Shown here: positions 25,283 to 33,178 of the stretch, one piece after another
Numbering within the stretch: position 1 is the stretch's first letter
Layout of the letters: the number at the start of each line of letters is the position of its first letter
DNA from: Cellulomonas carbonis
GTDB lineage: Bacteria > Actinomycetota > Actinomycetes > Actinomycetales > Cellulomonadaceae
DNA: 64,000 nucleotides
Direction of reading: 5' to 3'
Assembly: GCF_014636275.1 (NCBI RefSeq)
Contig: NZ_BMEB01000002.1
Coordinates: 372,001-436,000 of the forward strand
The notes under the pieces: model-generated
What the model was told of the DNA's origin: nothing
Database searches by the model: none
What the model saw: only the letters and a program-made list of their open reading frames with translations
Position numbers and translations under genes: made by a program

Positions 25283-25657
25283 CTAAGGGCGGTGGGGTGC
25301 GACGCCCCGCACCTCGTCGGGCGGGAAGCGGGTCGCTCCGTCACGCAGCTTCGACACGGCCGCCGCACCAAGATCGACGCCGAGCACGTCGGCCAGCCGG
25401 ACGAGGTAGAGCAGGACATCCGCGAGCTCTTCGCCGATCCGCGCTTGCCTGCTCGGCTCGGCGAAGTGCGCCACGGCATCCTCGGCGGATATCCACTGCA
25501 GCAGTTCGGCGAGCTCGCCGACCTCTCCGACGAGAGCCAGCGCCAGCGACTTCGGGTCGTGGAAGCGGCCCCAGTCCCGCTCTTCCGTGAAGTCCCGCAT
25601 GCGCTTGGTCAGCTCGCTGATGTCACCCGGACGGGGGTCAGCCTCGGTGTCGTCCAC
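25283..25657 (-). CDS. MazG-like nucleotide pyrophosphohydrolase
   Basis: A 124-residue all-alpha NTP pyrophosphatase of the MazG/dCTPase type. It has the metal-binding signature EVGELAELLQW (EExxE-type) around residue 48 and EELADVLLYLVRLAD around 78, within the family length of 100-130. It hydrolyses (d)NTPs to monophosphates and PPi, cleaning or depleting the nucleotide pool. An alternative ATG at 25738 has a strong GGAGG site and adds 27 residues; I chose the GTG at 25657 because the extension does not look like the family. It is divergent from the DUF2075 gene, a pairing with a defence flavour. Confidence 0.85.
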   Translation of the reverse strand: MDDTEADPRPGDISELTKRMRDFTEERDWGRFHDPKSLALALVGEVGELAELLQWISAEDAVAHFAEPSRQARIGEELADVLLYLVRLADVLGVDLGAAAVSKLRDGATRFPPDEVRGVAPHRP

Positions 25658-25782
25658 GGGCGCGAGCCTGACGGCGGCTACTGTCCTGGAGCAAACGCGG
25701 TCCGACGGACTTCCGCGCCGATGCCTCGACGTGGACATGCCCCCTCCGCACGTTCATTCGTGCTGCCCAGGGGGCGTCGTCG

Positions 25783-27666
25783 GTGCAGGTTCTTCGGTGG
25801 AGCGGGCGGACGCTCGCGACGTTGTGCGACGGGGACGCGAGCGAGGTCGAGCGCAGGCTGGCAGAGCACTTCCTCTGGTCAGGCTGGGGTGCACCGGGTC
25901 CGAGCGAGCGCCGGTCCTGGCGCGGCAGCCTCCCGGTGCTCTCGGCCGACCTCCGCGACGCGGGTCTCGACGCGGTCGAGGTCATCCCCGAGCACCGGCT
26001 CCCGCTCTCGAGCAAGCGCGCCGACGTCGTGCTGGCCGGCGTCCATCCGCGAACGGGACTTCCCTCGTACGTCGTCGTCGAGCTGAAGCAGTGGGGGACG
26101 GCGGCACCGTTCGAAGGCAGCGACACGCTCGTCGACGTGGTGGGTGCTCCGTACCGACCGGTGCTCCATCCGGCGGCGCAGGTGTCGGGCTACGCGAGCT
26201 ACCTCACCGACTTCGTGCGGGCGCTCGACGGTCGGACGGACGCCGTCGTCGGCGTGGCGTACCTGCACAACGCGACCGAGTACGGAGTCGCCGGTCTGCG
26301 CGGTATGGCGGCGGCCGCGGAGGCGCGGCTGTTCACCGGCGAGCGACGATCCGAGTTCCACGACTTCCTGCGCAGCCGCCTTGCCCCGACGTCAGGCGCT
26401 GAAGCGGCGGACCTGTTCCTGGCGTCGGCCATCGCGCCGTCGAAGCAGCTCCTCTCCCTCGCGGCGAAGGAGATCCAGGAACGTGAGCAGTTCGTGCTGC
26501 TGGACGAGCAGAGGGTCGCCTACGAGCTCGTGCTCGCGGCTGTCGAGAAGGCTCGACGCGCGGATCGGAAGGTCGTCGTCGTGATCGCCGGCGGACCCGG
26601 CAGCGGCAAGAGCGTCATCGCGCTGTCACTCCTCGGCGAGCTCGCCCGGCAGGGCCACACGGTGCTCCACGCAACGGGGTCGAAGTCGTTCACGTCGACG
26701 CTCCGACAGGTCGCCGGCAAGGGCTCGAGCCAGGTGAAGAGCCTGTTCAAGTACTTCAACAGCTTCATGACGGCTGAGAAGAACGGGCTCGAGGTCCTGA
26801 TCCTCGACGAGGCCCATCGGCTCCGGGAGAAGTCGGTCAACCGGTACACCCGGAAGGAGCTGCGCGAGACCGCACGCCCGCAGATCGAGGAGCTGATCGA
26901 CGCCGCGCGTGTGCCGGTGTTCCTGCTCGACCAGCACCAGGTCGTGCGCCCGGGGGAGATGGGGAGCGTCGCGGAGATCGAGTCACATGCTCGCGCGCGT
27001 GGTCTCGACCTGCACCACGTCGACCTGAGCGCCCAGTACCGCGCCGGTGGGTCCGAGGCGTACCTGGCCTGGGTCCTGCAGCTGCTCGGGCTCGAGGGCG
27101 ACGGCCCTGTCCCGTGGAGCGACGAGCCGCACTTCGCCGTCGAGGTCGTGGACACCCCGCGCGCCCTCGAAGAGCGACTGGGCTCCGTCCTGGCGCAGGG
27201 CTACGGCGCCCGCATGACCGCCGGCTACTGCTGGCGGTGGAGCGACCCACGTCCGGACGGGACCCTCGTGCGGGACGTGTCGATCGGGGCCTGGTCGCGG
27301 CCGTGGAACCTCAAGAGCGAGCGCTCCGTCGGTGGCGCGCCACCCTCCCAGCTGTGGGCCACGGACCCGGCGGGCTTTGGCCAGGTCGGCTGCGTCTACA
27401 CGGCGCAGGGGTTCGAGTACGACTGGAACGGCGTGATCCTGGGTGATGACCTCGTCTGGCGGACCGACCGGTGGGTGTCGCAGCGCGAGTTCAACAAGGA
27501 CCCGGACTTCCGGAACCGGAAGGCCGTCGACGACGCGACGTTCGACCGGCTCGTGCGGCACGTCTACAAGGTGCTGCTCACGCGCGGAATGGTCGGGACG
27601 GTCCTGTACTCGACGGATCGAGAGACGCGGGAGATGTTGGGCGAGCTGGTGAATCCGGCGCGGTGA
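25783..27666 (+). CDS. DUF2075 helicase with N-terminal PD-(D/E)XK-like nuclease region
   Basis: A 627-residue protein. Residues 1-200 include RADVVLAGV (Asp81) and VVVELKQWG (Glu100, Lys102), spaced as in PD-(D/E)XK nucleases. From about 262 comes a superfamily 1-type helicase/ATPase of the DUF2075 family: Walker A GGPGSGKS (270-277), Walker B LILDEAHRL (about 339-347), and the helicase motifs LSAQYRAGGSEAYLAW and VGCVYTAQGFEYDW. The likely role is DNA or RNA unwinding coupled to cleavage. Family members are often hypothetical and occur among defence genes. GTG start at 25783, 125 bases from the divergent MazG-like start. Confidence 0.85.
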   Translation: MQVLRWSGRTLATLCDGDASEVERRLAEHFLWSGWGAPGPSERRSWRGSLPVLSADLRDAGLDAVEVIPEHRLPLSSKRADVVLAGVHPRTGLPSYVVVELKQWGTAAPFEGSDTLVDVVGAPYRPVLHPAAQVSGYASYLTDFVRALDGRTDAVVGVAYLHNATEYGVAGLRGMAAAAEARLFTGERRSEFHDFLRSRLAPTSGAEAADLFLASAIAPSKQLLSLAAKEIQEREQFVLLDEQRVAYELVLAAVEKARRADRKVVVVIAGGPGSGKSVIALSLLGELARQGHTVLHATGSKSFTSTLRQVAGKGSSQVKSLFKYFNSFMTAEKNGLEVLILDEAHRLREKSVNRYTRKELRETARPQIEELIDAARVPVFLLDQHQVVRPGEMGSVAEIESHARARGLDLHHVDLSAQYRAGGSEAYLAWVLQLLGLEGDGPVPWSDEPHFAVEVVDTPRALEERLGSVLAQGYGARMTAGYCWRWSDPRPDGTLVRDVSIGAWSRPWNLKSERSVGGAPPSQLWATDPAGFGQVGCVYTAQGFEYDWNGVILGDDLVWRTDRWVSQREFNKDPDFRNRKAVDDATFDRLVRHVYKVLLTRGMVGTVLYSTDRETREMLGELVNPAR

Positions 27667-27729
27667 CGACCTGTCGCCGGAACTGTCGACGAGCCTCCTG
27701 TCCATGACTTCGAGCGAGCGGTGTCAGAC

Positions 27730-27754
27730 CCTCGCTGACGCATCATCAGCGAGG
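27730..27754. terminator. convergent terminator hairpin
   Basis: CCTCGCTGA (27730-27738) and TCAGCGAGG (27746-27754) form a nine-base-pair stem between the convergent DUF2075 and HNH genes. Confidence 0.6.
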
Positions 27755-27769
27755 CGCTTCGCTGTTCCG

Positions 27770-28945
27770 CTATTGGATCCGCCCTGAGACCCGGGCGTCA
27801 GCCAGCGTGTCGCCAAGGTCTGTACTCCTCGTTGAGTGGGCAAACTTGCGCCACCGCCATTCGAGTGCGTCTCGGTGCGGGGGCCGCACGTCGGAGCGGA
27901 GGCTGAGCGCGTCGACCTGGAGCTCAGATAGCGAGGGGCCCTGTCTTCTTACGTGTAGAAGCAGTGTGCTCGGCTCGATTGCCCAGAGGTGCGCGTCAAA
28001 TGCGCGGTGCAGGTTTGCCGTGAGCAGGAGTCCATTGCGCTCGTCGTCGGACCCTCCGTCCGCAACGGGAACCACGTGGGCCGCGTCGAGCACCACGGGT
28101 ATCCCAAGGCCGGTGACCGCACACCGACCTCCGTGCCGTGCAAGGACGCGGTACTTGAACTCGGGTGCCCGGACCAGGCGTTCGGTTGTCGACCGAGACC
28201 TGCGGCGGTTCACCGTCAGCTCGAAGGGGTGCCGGGACTCGTCTACATCCAAGTGGCGCGGCTCTGCCTCGGCGAACTCGAGGAGGAAGACTTCAGCCCG
28301 GTCATCCGCCGCGATGACCCACGCCAACCGAACTGGCCGCAACCCCCGGGGTCCCTCGCCGATGAAGAAGATCGGCAGGTGCAGCTCCGCAGCATTCTTG
28401 ACGGCTTCGACCTCGTTCATGTCCCGCGAGGCTGGTCGCGCGGTGCGGGGGTAGTAGTAGATCGCCATGCGATCGTCGATGTCGTCTGCGTAATGTCGAC
28501 CCGTATGGCGTACGGCTACAGCCACCCCGAGATCCCGTAGCGCGCGAGTCCGTTCGGCGTCGACCCAGATGCCTTGCATCCCACCGTAAACCCCACGCTC
28601 GCGCAGCCACCGTGCGTCGGCGTCGTTCTCGCGTACGGCGTCCCAGACGCTCATTCGCCACGCGAGTTCATCCTCCCGGCTCCACGCGGCCAGAGAGCGG
28701 ACCTTCTCGCCCGATGCTTCGACAAGTGCAGCGGGTGAGTCCGTCACGAGCCGAGCAAGGCGGGAACTCGCTTGCGCCAAGATGAGTGACCCCAAAATGT
28801 CGGCGTCGTAGCGGCGACCATCCCGAACGGTGACGTGCCGCGAGTGCGCCATGTCGAAGCGCACCCGAAGTCGTCGCTCACCCTCCACGTCGTACTGGGC
28901 AAACGCCGCTTCGAGGGCAGCCTCAAGTACGCCAACGGACTCCAT
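27770..28945 (-). CDS. HNH endonuclease with possible modified-base-reading N-terminal domain
   Basis: A 391-residue protein. The C-terminal HNH_2-type nuclease (about 270-330) shows CAVTGLGIPVVLDAAHVVPV (Cys275, His290), Asn304 and NLHRAFDAHLW (His313). The middle region (115-225) reads GVYGGMQGIWVD, VRHTGRHYADDID, YYYPRTARPASRDMNEVEA and LPIFFIGEGP. This pattern recurs in front of HNH_2 domains in actinobacteria and could be an SRA/YDG-like reader of modified cytosine, by analogy with type IV (McrA-like) enzymes; that part is inference. GC content is clearly below the neighbours (about 65% in sampled lines), which suggests horizontal acquisition. Confidence 0.8.
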   Translation of the reverse strand: MESVGVLEAALEAAFAQYDVEGERRLRVRFDMAHSRHVTVRDGRRYDADILGSLILAQASSRLARLVTDSPAALVEASGEKVRSLAAWSREDELAWRMSVWDAVRENDADARWLRERGVYGGMQGIWVDAERTRALRDLGVAVAVRHTGRHYADDIDDRMAIYYYPRTARPASRDMNEVEAVKNAAELHLPIFFIGEGPRGLRPVRLAWVIAADDRAEVFLLEFAEAEPRHLDVDESRHPFELTVNRRRSRSTTERLVRAPEFKYRVLARHGGRCAVTGLGIPVVLDAAHVVPVADGGSDDERNGLLLTANLHRAFDAHLWAIEPSTLLLHVRRQGPSLSELQVDALSLRSDVRPPHRDALEWRWRKFAHSTRSTDLGDTLADARVSGRIQ

Positions 28946-29051
28946 GCCTCAAGCTGAGCGCCGCTGGTCCTCAAGCGCAAGGGCCGTGCGGGTCACCGGG
29001 AGCAACTTGCTTCCCCTAGCGATCAACTCCGGGCATCGTCATGCCGATCTC

Positions 29052-29065
29052 CCTCCCAAGGGAGG
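29052..29065 (+). promoter_or_regulatory. hairpin covering the ribosome-binding site of the NERD helicase gene
   Basis: CCTCC (29052-29056) can pair with GGAGG (29061-29065), which is the Shine-Dalgarno sequence eight bases before the ATG at 29074. It may hold translation down unless opened. Confidence 0.35.
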
Positions 29066-29073
29066 CACATCAC

Positions 29074-31149
29074 ATGCCCGCAGGGGACTCAGCCGGCGCC
29101 GAGGCGCGCCGCCAGCTCGCGCTCGCCGACGCCCACGCACAGGCCGCCGCCGAGGCGCGCGCCACGGCCGCCCGCTACGGGGTCGCCGAGGTCACCGAGA
29201 AGCGCACCGCACTGGCGCTGGCCCCGCTGACCGCCGTCGGACACCACCTCCTCGCGGACCGCCGCTGGCCCGGGTCGCGTCGCGCGCAGGTCGACCTCGT
29301 CGTCGTGGGGCCAGGTGGTGTGTTCATCGTCGACACGAAGGCGTGGAAGGACGTGTCGATCCACGGTGGGCGGATCCACCGCGGCGACGAGGACGTCACC
29401 GACGACGTCATGGCGCTGGCGGACCTCGGATACACCGCCGAGGGCGACCTCGCCGAGGTCGGTCTCGCACCGGGGGAGGTGCGGGCCGTCGTCGTCCTCG
29501 CGGGTCGGCAGGGGATCAACGAGTCGGTGGGCCCGGTGCGGGTCGTCGGCGAGAAGGACGTGCTGCGCCACGTCGCGTCCTTCGGAAACCGCCTCACGCC
29601 GAGCCAAGTGGACGTCGTCCTCGGGCGGGCCCTGACGCTCTTCCCGCAGGTGAACGCACCGGCGCCGGTCAACGTCGTCGTCCCCGAGCCCGTCGTCGCG
29701 CCGCCACCCGAGCCGGTGCAGGAGGCGCTGCTCTCCGACGACGAGGTCCAGGCCGCGCTGCTCGAGGGCATCCTCGCGAGCCCCATCGAGGAGTGGATGT
29801 CGTTCCTCCACCCCTACCAGGCGAAGCTCGTGCGGCGGTCGTTCAACGGGCCGGCTCGGATCCGCGGCTCGGCAGGCACGGGCAAGACCGTCGTCGGCCT
29901 GCACCGCGCCGCCTACCTGGCGCGCACGCGTCCCGGCCGGGTCCTGGTCACGACCTTCGTGCGGACGCTCCCCGCGGTGATGCGCCAGATGCTGGGGAGG
30001 ATGGCGCCCGACGTCGTCGAGAAGGTCCACTTCACCGGTGTTCACGGCTTCGCGCTGACGCTCCTCAAGGAGCGCGGCGTGGGGGTCAACCTCAAGCCCG
30101 CGCTTGCCGACGAGGCGTTCGCGGCCGCCTGGGACGCCGTCGGCCGGCACGGTCTGCTCGCCGCGGCGACCCACGGCCCGGGGTACTGGCGCGAGGAGAT
30201 CGACTACGTGCTCAAGGGCCGCGGCGTCCAGGACGTCACGGCGTACGCGGACGTCGCCCGGACGGGCCGACGGCACCGCCTCACCGTCGAGCAGCGGCGC
30301 GCCGTCTGGGACCTGCACCGCGCCTACGACGACGAGCTGCGACGGCGTCGGGTGCACGACTACGCCGACGTGATCCTGCTCGCCGAGGCGGAGCTGCGGC
30401 GTGAACCGCTGACCGGGTACTCGTCGGTGATCGTCGACGAGGCGCAGGATCTCAGCTGCGCGATGGTCCGGATGCTCTACGGGCTCGTCGGAGACGCGGC
30501 GGATGGGTTCACCCTGATCGGCGACGGCCAGCAGTCCATCTACCCGGGTGGCTACACACTCGCTGAGGTGGGGATCTCCCTGGCGGGACGCGGCGTCGTC
30601 ATGGACGTCAACTACCGGAACACCGCGCAGATCCTCGCCTTCGCGTCCCGCATGGTCGCCGACGACGAGTTCGCCGACATCGAGGGCGTGCTCGCGCGCG
30701 GCGACACACCGGCCAACGTGCCGCGCACCGGGCCCGAGCCGGTCATCGACCACTGCCGGTCGTGGCGGGAGCGCGACGCCCGTCTGGTGGCGCGGGCGCG
30801 GGCCGTCGTCCGCGAGGTCGGCACGCGGCCCGGCGACGTCGGCGTCCTGTGCATGTCGCGCCGCGCGGCCCAGCGGGCCGCGGAGGCACTCAGGGCCGAC
30901 GGTGCCCCGGTCGTGATGCTCGAGGACTACGACGGGTCGCAGACGGACGCCGTCAAGATCGGCACGATCAAGCGCGCCAAAGGGCTCGAGTTCAAGCAGG
31001 TGCTGCTGCCCGACGTGCGCGCGACGCAGATCGGCGACGCGACTCCACCCGCCGACGACACCGAGCGCGAGCGGTGGGAGCGGCTGCGGCGCGAGCTGTA
31101 CGTCGCGATGACGCGCGCGCGGGACGGGCTGTGGGTCGGGGTGGTGTGA
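29074..31149 (+). CDS. NERD-domain UvrD-type DNA helicase
   Basis: A 691-residue fusion. Residues 50-175 are a NERD nuclease-like domain (VGHHLLADRRWPGSRRAQVD, VFIVDTKAWKD with Asp87 and Lys89). Then comes a superfamily 1A helicase: Walker A GSAGTGKT (265-272), a DEAQDL Walker B box near 465, a GDGQQSIYPGG motif and a C-terminal EFKQVLLPDV/VAMTRARDGLW motif VI. Proteins of this build unwind DNA and may nick it, and occur in repair and in anti-phage loci. I chose ATG 29074 over 29041 because GGGAGG stands eight bases upstream. It is divergent from the HNH gene across 128 bases. Confidence 0.88.
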   Translation: MPAGDSAGAEARRQLALADAHAQAAAEARATAARYGVAEVTEKRTALALAPLTAVGHHLLADRRWPGSRRAQVDLVVVGPGGVFIVDTKAWKDVSIHGGRIHRGDEDVTDDVMALADLGYTAEGDLAEVGLAPGEVRAVVVLAGRQGINESVGPVRVVGEKDVLRHVASFGNRLTPSQVDVVLGRALTLFPQVNAPAPVNVVVPEPVVAPPPEPVQEALLSDDEVQAALLEGILASPIEEWMSFLHPYQAKLVRRSFNGPARIRGSAGTGKTVVGLHRAAYLARTRPGRVLVTTFVRTLPAVMRQMLGRMAPDVVEKVHFTGVHGFALTLLKERGVGVNLKPALADEAFAAAWDAVGRHGLLAAATHGPGYWREEIDYVLKGRGVQDVTAYADVARTGRRHRLTVEQRRAVWDLHRAYDDELRRRRVHDYADVILLAEAELRREPLTGYSSVIVDEAQDLSCAMVRMLYGLVGDAADGFTLIGDGQQSIYPGGYTLAEVGISLAGRGVVMDVNYRNTAQILAFASRMVADDEFADIEGVLARGDTPANVPRTGPEPVIDHCRSWRERDARLVARARAVVREVGTRPGDVGVLCMSRRAAQRAAEALRADGAPVVMLEDYDGSQTDAVKIGTIKRAKGLEFKQVLLPDVRATQIGDATPPADDTERERWERLRRELYVAMTRARDGLWVGVV

Positions 31150-31196
31150 ACTCCGCGGGGTGTTCCGACGCTCGGCGGGGCGCCACCATGGGTGGC

Positions 31197-31460
31197 ATGA
31201 CGAACGTCATCGAGATCGCCGAGCTCGAGACGCACGCTTCCGGGTACGTCGCGCGCGCAGCAGCCGGGGAGGTGCTCACCGTCGCGGACGGGGGACGACC
31301 GGTCGCGCGGTTGGTGCCCGTGCATGACTCCTCGCTCCGTGCGGCGCTCGATGCCGGGCTCGCCAGAGCGGCTCGTCGGCCGGTCGCTGACCTTCCTCTG
31401 CCACGGGAGGCCGACGTCCCGTCTGCTCTTTGGGCAGCGCTCGACGACGAACGGTTCTGA
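31197..31460 (+). CDS. Phd/YefM-type antitoxin, no visible toxin partner
   Basis: An 87-residue protein matching prevent-host-death antitoxins: an MTNVIEIAELETHASGYVAR opening, then GEVLTVADGGRPVARLVPV, and a C-terminal toxin-binding tail (LRAALDAGLARAARRPVADL). These proteins bind their own promoter and neutralise a VapC, Doc or RelE-type toxin usually encoded directly downstream. Here the next gene is a DUF6318 lipoprotein, and no PIN, Doc or RelE frame is present in the 158-base gap. CACCAT at 31184-31189 sits seven bases before the ATG, so it is likely leaderless. An ATG at 31188 is also possible. Confidence 0.8.
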   Translation: MTNVIEIAELETHASGYVARAAAGEVLTVADGGRPVARLVPVHDSSLRAALDAGLARAARRPVADLPLPREADVPSALWAALDDERF

Positions 31461-31624
31461 GGCCTCGGCCGCTCGGTTGGCGCGGACGAGGTGCGACGAG
31501 CGGCTTGCGGGTGACGCGGACGGGGGCCTCCGAGGTCTGGTGACGAGCTGCGGGACGCCAGTTCGTCCACAGGGGCTCGGGAGTCCTGTGCGCGCGATCC
31601 GTCCGCTGCTACGTTCCGGTGCTC

Positions 31625-32269
31625 GTGAGCAGGGGGACGAAACGGACACAGGCGCGCCCGCATGCCGGGGCTCGACGACGACATCGGGCTTCGATCGCGC
31701 TCGCCGTCGTGCTGGCCGCTGGGGTGGTCGGGTGCTCGGGGGAGCCGGCGGGCGAGCCGACGCCGAGGTGGACGGTGAACCCGTCACCGTCCGTCCCGGA
31801 GGCCACTCCGACCCCGACCGAGGAGCCGATCACCGCGCCGGAACGCCCCGCCGAGATGGAGCGGATGGACGAGGTCGGCGCGGTGGCTGCGGCGGAGTAC
31901 TTCCTCGCTGTCGAGGAGTACGTGTTCCGAACGGGTGACCTGCAGCAGTGGGACAAGATCAGTCTGGCGGACTGCGGGTTCTGCCAGAACAAGCGCGACG
32001 CCGCCGTGCGCGTCTACGGCAGCGGCGGCCGCTACGTCGGGGCAGAGACCACGACAGGGGAGCCAGCGGTAGTGGGCCACGACCCCGCCCTCAACGGGTA
32101 TGCCGTCGAGATCGAGTACAGCGCGGGCCCTGGGCAGGAGTTGGATGCTGCGGGCGAGGTCGTGGCCGACCTGGCGGTGGGCCACGGGTTCCTCGTGCTT
32201 GATGTGATGCCCGTGAACGGCGAGTGGGGCCTCTTGTCTGTCGCCGGGTCCGAGAAGAGCGCCTCGTGA
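31625..32269 (+). CDS. DUF6318 family lipoprotein
   Basis: A protein of about 214 residues with a basic N-terminus, hydrophobic segment and lipobox VVGC. A Pro/Thr/Glu-rich linker follows, then a DUF6318-like domain (VGAVAAAEYFLAVEEYVFRT, WDKISLADCGFCQNKRDA, VLDVMPVNGEWGLLSV). The CxxC (CGFC) is typical of this family, whose function is unknown. TACGTT at 31611-31616 is placed for a leaderless start at GTG 31625; GTG 31619 is an alternative. The stop overlaps the GTG of the following PKD gene. A paralogue lies at 34710-35387. Confidence 0.75.
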   Translation: MSRGTKRTQARPHAGARRRHRASIALAVVLAAGVVGCSGEPAGEPTPRWTVNPSPSVPEATPTPTEEPITAPERPAEMERMDEVGAVAAAEYFLAVEEYVFRTGDLQQWDKISLADCGFCQNKRDAAVRVYGSGGRYVGAETTTGEPAVVGHDPALNGYAVEIEYSAGPGQELDAAGEVVADLAVGHGFLVLDVMPVNGEWGLLSVAGSEKSAS

Positions 32270-33129
32270 CGGCTTCACCGCTTGTCGTGGCGGGGCTCGT
32301 CGTGGTGTTGGCTGCTACCTCCGGTAGCGGGGAGGACCGCTTCTCGGGAGACCTTGACGGCTCGAACGTGTTCATCAGAGGAACGGATGGCCGCACGAGT
32401 AGGCCCGGAACGCAGCCTGACGACCACGTCTACCGCCGCATCCCGGTCGGTGGCTGCGACTTCGGCTCCGTCTCGCACTGGACGGGTGAGGAGCCCGACC
32501 GCGACACGCTCGGCGACGGTCGTTGCGTCGGCGACGACGCCGGCCTGGTCGTCCGCCGGGTCTGCGACGACGGCACCACCGGCGTCGACCCGCTCCTGCG
32601 TTCCTCGGTCGACCCTGCGACGGGCGACCCGGTCGGCGACTGGCAGCTGGTCGACGAGGGCGGTTGCCTCGAGGAGGGCGGCGCGGTCGTGGTCGTGCGG
32701 CAGGAGGACCTGCGCCGGTTGCCGATCACCCCGTCGGTCCCGCGGTACCAGCCGGTCGACGGGCGGGGTCTGGTCGGGAAGGACCTGATCGTCTACACCG
32801 ATCCGACCCCGCAAGAGCTCACCACGTCGGTGCTCGGGGTGCCGGTGACGGTGCGGGTCACGCCGGTCCGCTGGTCGTGGGACTTCGGCGACGGCGAGCT
32901 GCCGCTGGTGACCGACAGCGCCGGCGCCCCGTACCCGGACCACACGGTCTCGCGCCCGTACGCCGACGTCGGCACGTACGAGGTCCGGGTCACGACCACC
33001 TGGCGCGGCGAGTACCGGGTCGCCGACGACGGACCCTGGCTCCCGGTCACCGGCACCGCGACGACGACGTCGGCACCGTTCACCGCCACCGTCGAGGACG
33101 CTCCGTCCCGCCTCGTCGCCGACCGCTGA
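32266..33129 (+). CDS. PKD-domain exported protein
   Basis: The 287-residue protein has a weak N-terminal hydrophobic segment (LVVAGLVVVLAA). A Cys-containing middle region follows (GGCDFGSVSHW, GRCVGDDAG, RRVCDDGTTG, GGCLEEGG). The C-terminal PKD-like beta-sandwich contains the hallmark WSWDFGDGELP and HTVSRPYADVGTYEVRVTTTW. PKD folds act in protein-protein or polysaccharide contacts outside the cell. The GTG overlaps the stop of the DUF6318 lipoprotein (GTGA), so the two are cotranslated and probably act together. No catalytic residues are evident. Confidence 0.75.
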   Translation: MTASPLVVAGLVVVLAATSGSGEDRFSGDLDGSNVFIRGTDGRTSRPGTQPDDHVYRRIPVGGCDFGSVSHWTGEEPDRDTLGDGRCVGDDAGLVVRRVCDDGTTGVDPLLRSSVDPATGDPVGDWQLVDEGGCLEEGGAVVVVRQEDLRRLPITPSVPRYQPVDGRGLVGKDLIVYTDPTPQELTTSVLGVPVTVRVTPVRWSWDFGDGELPLVTDSAGAPYPDHTVSRPYADVGTYEVRVTTTWRGEYRVADDGPWLPVTGTATTTSAPFTATVEDAPSRLVADR

Positions 33130-33178
33130 CGCATCCCGTCCCCCAGCGCACGACCGGCGCCGCGGCCTGCAACCCGCG

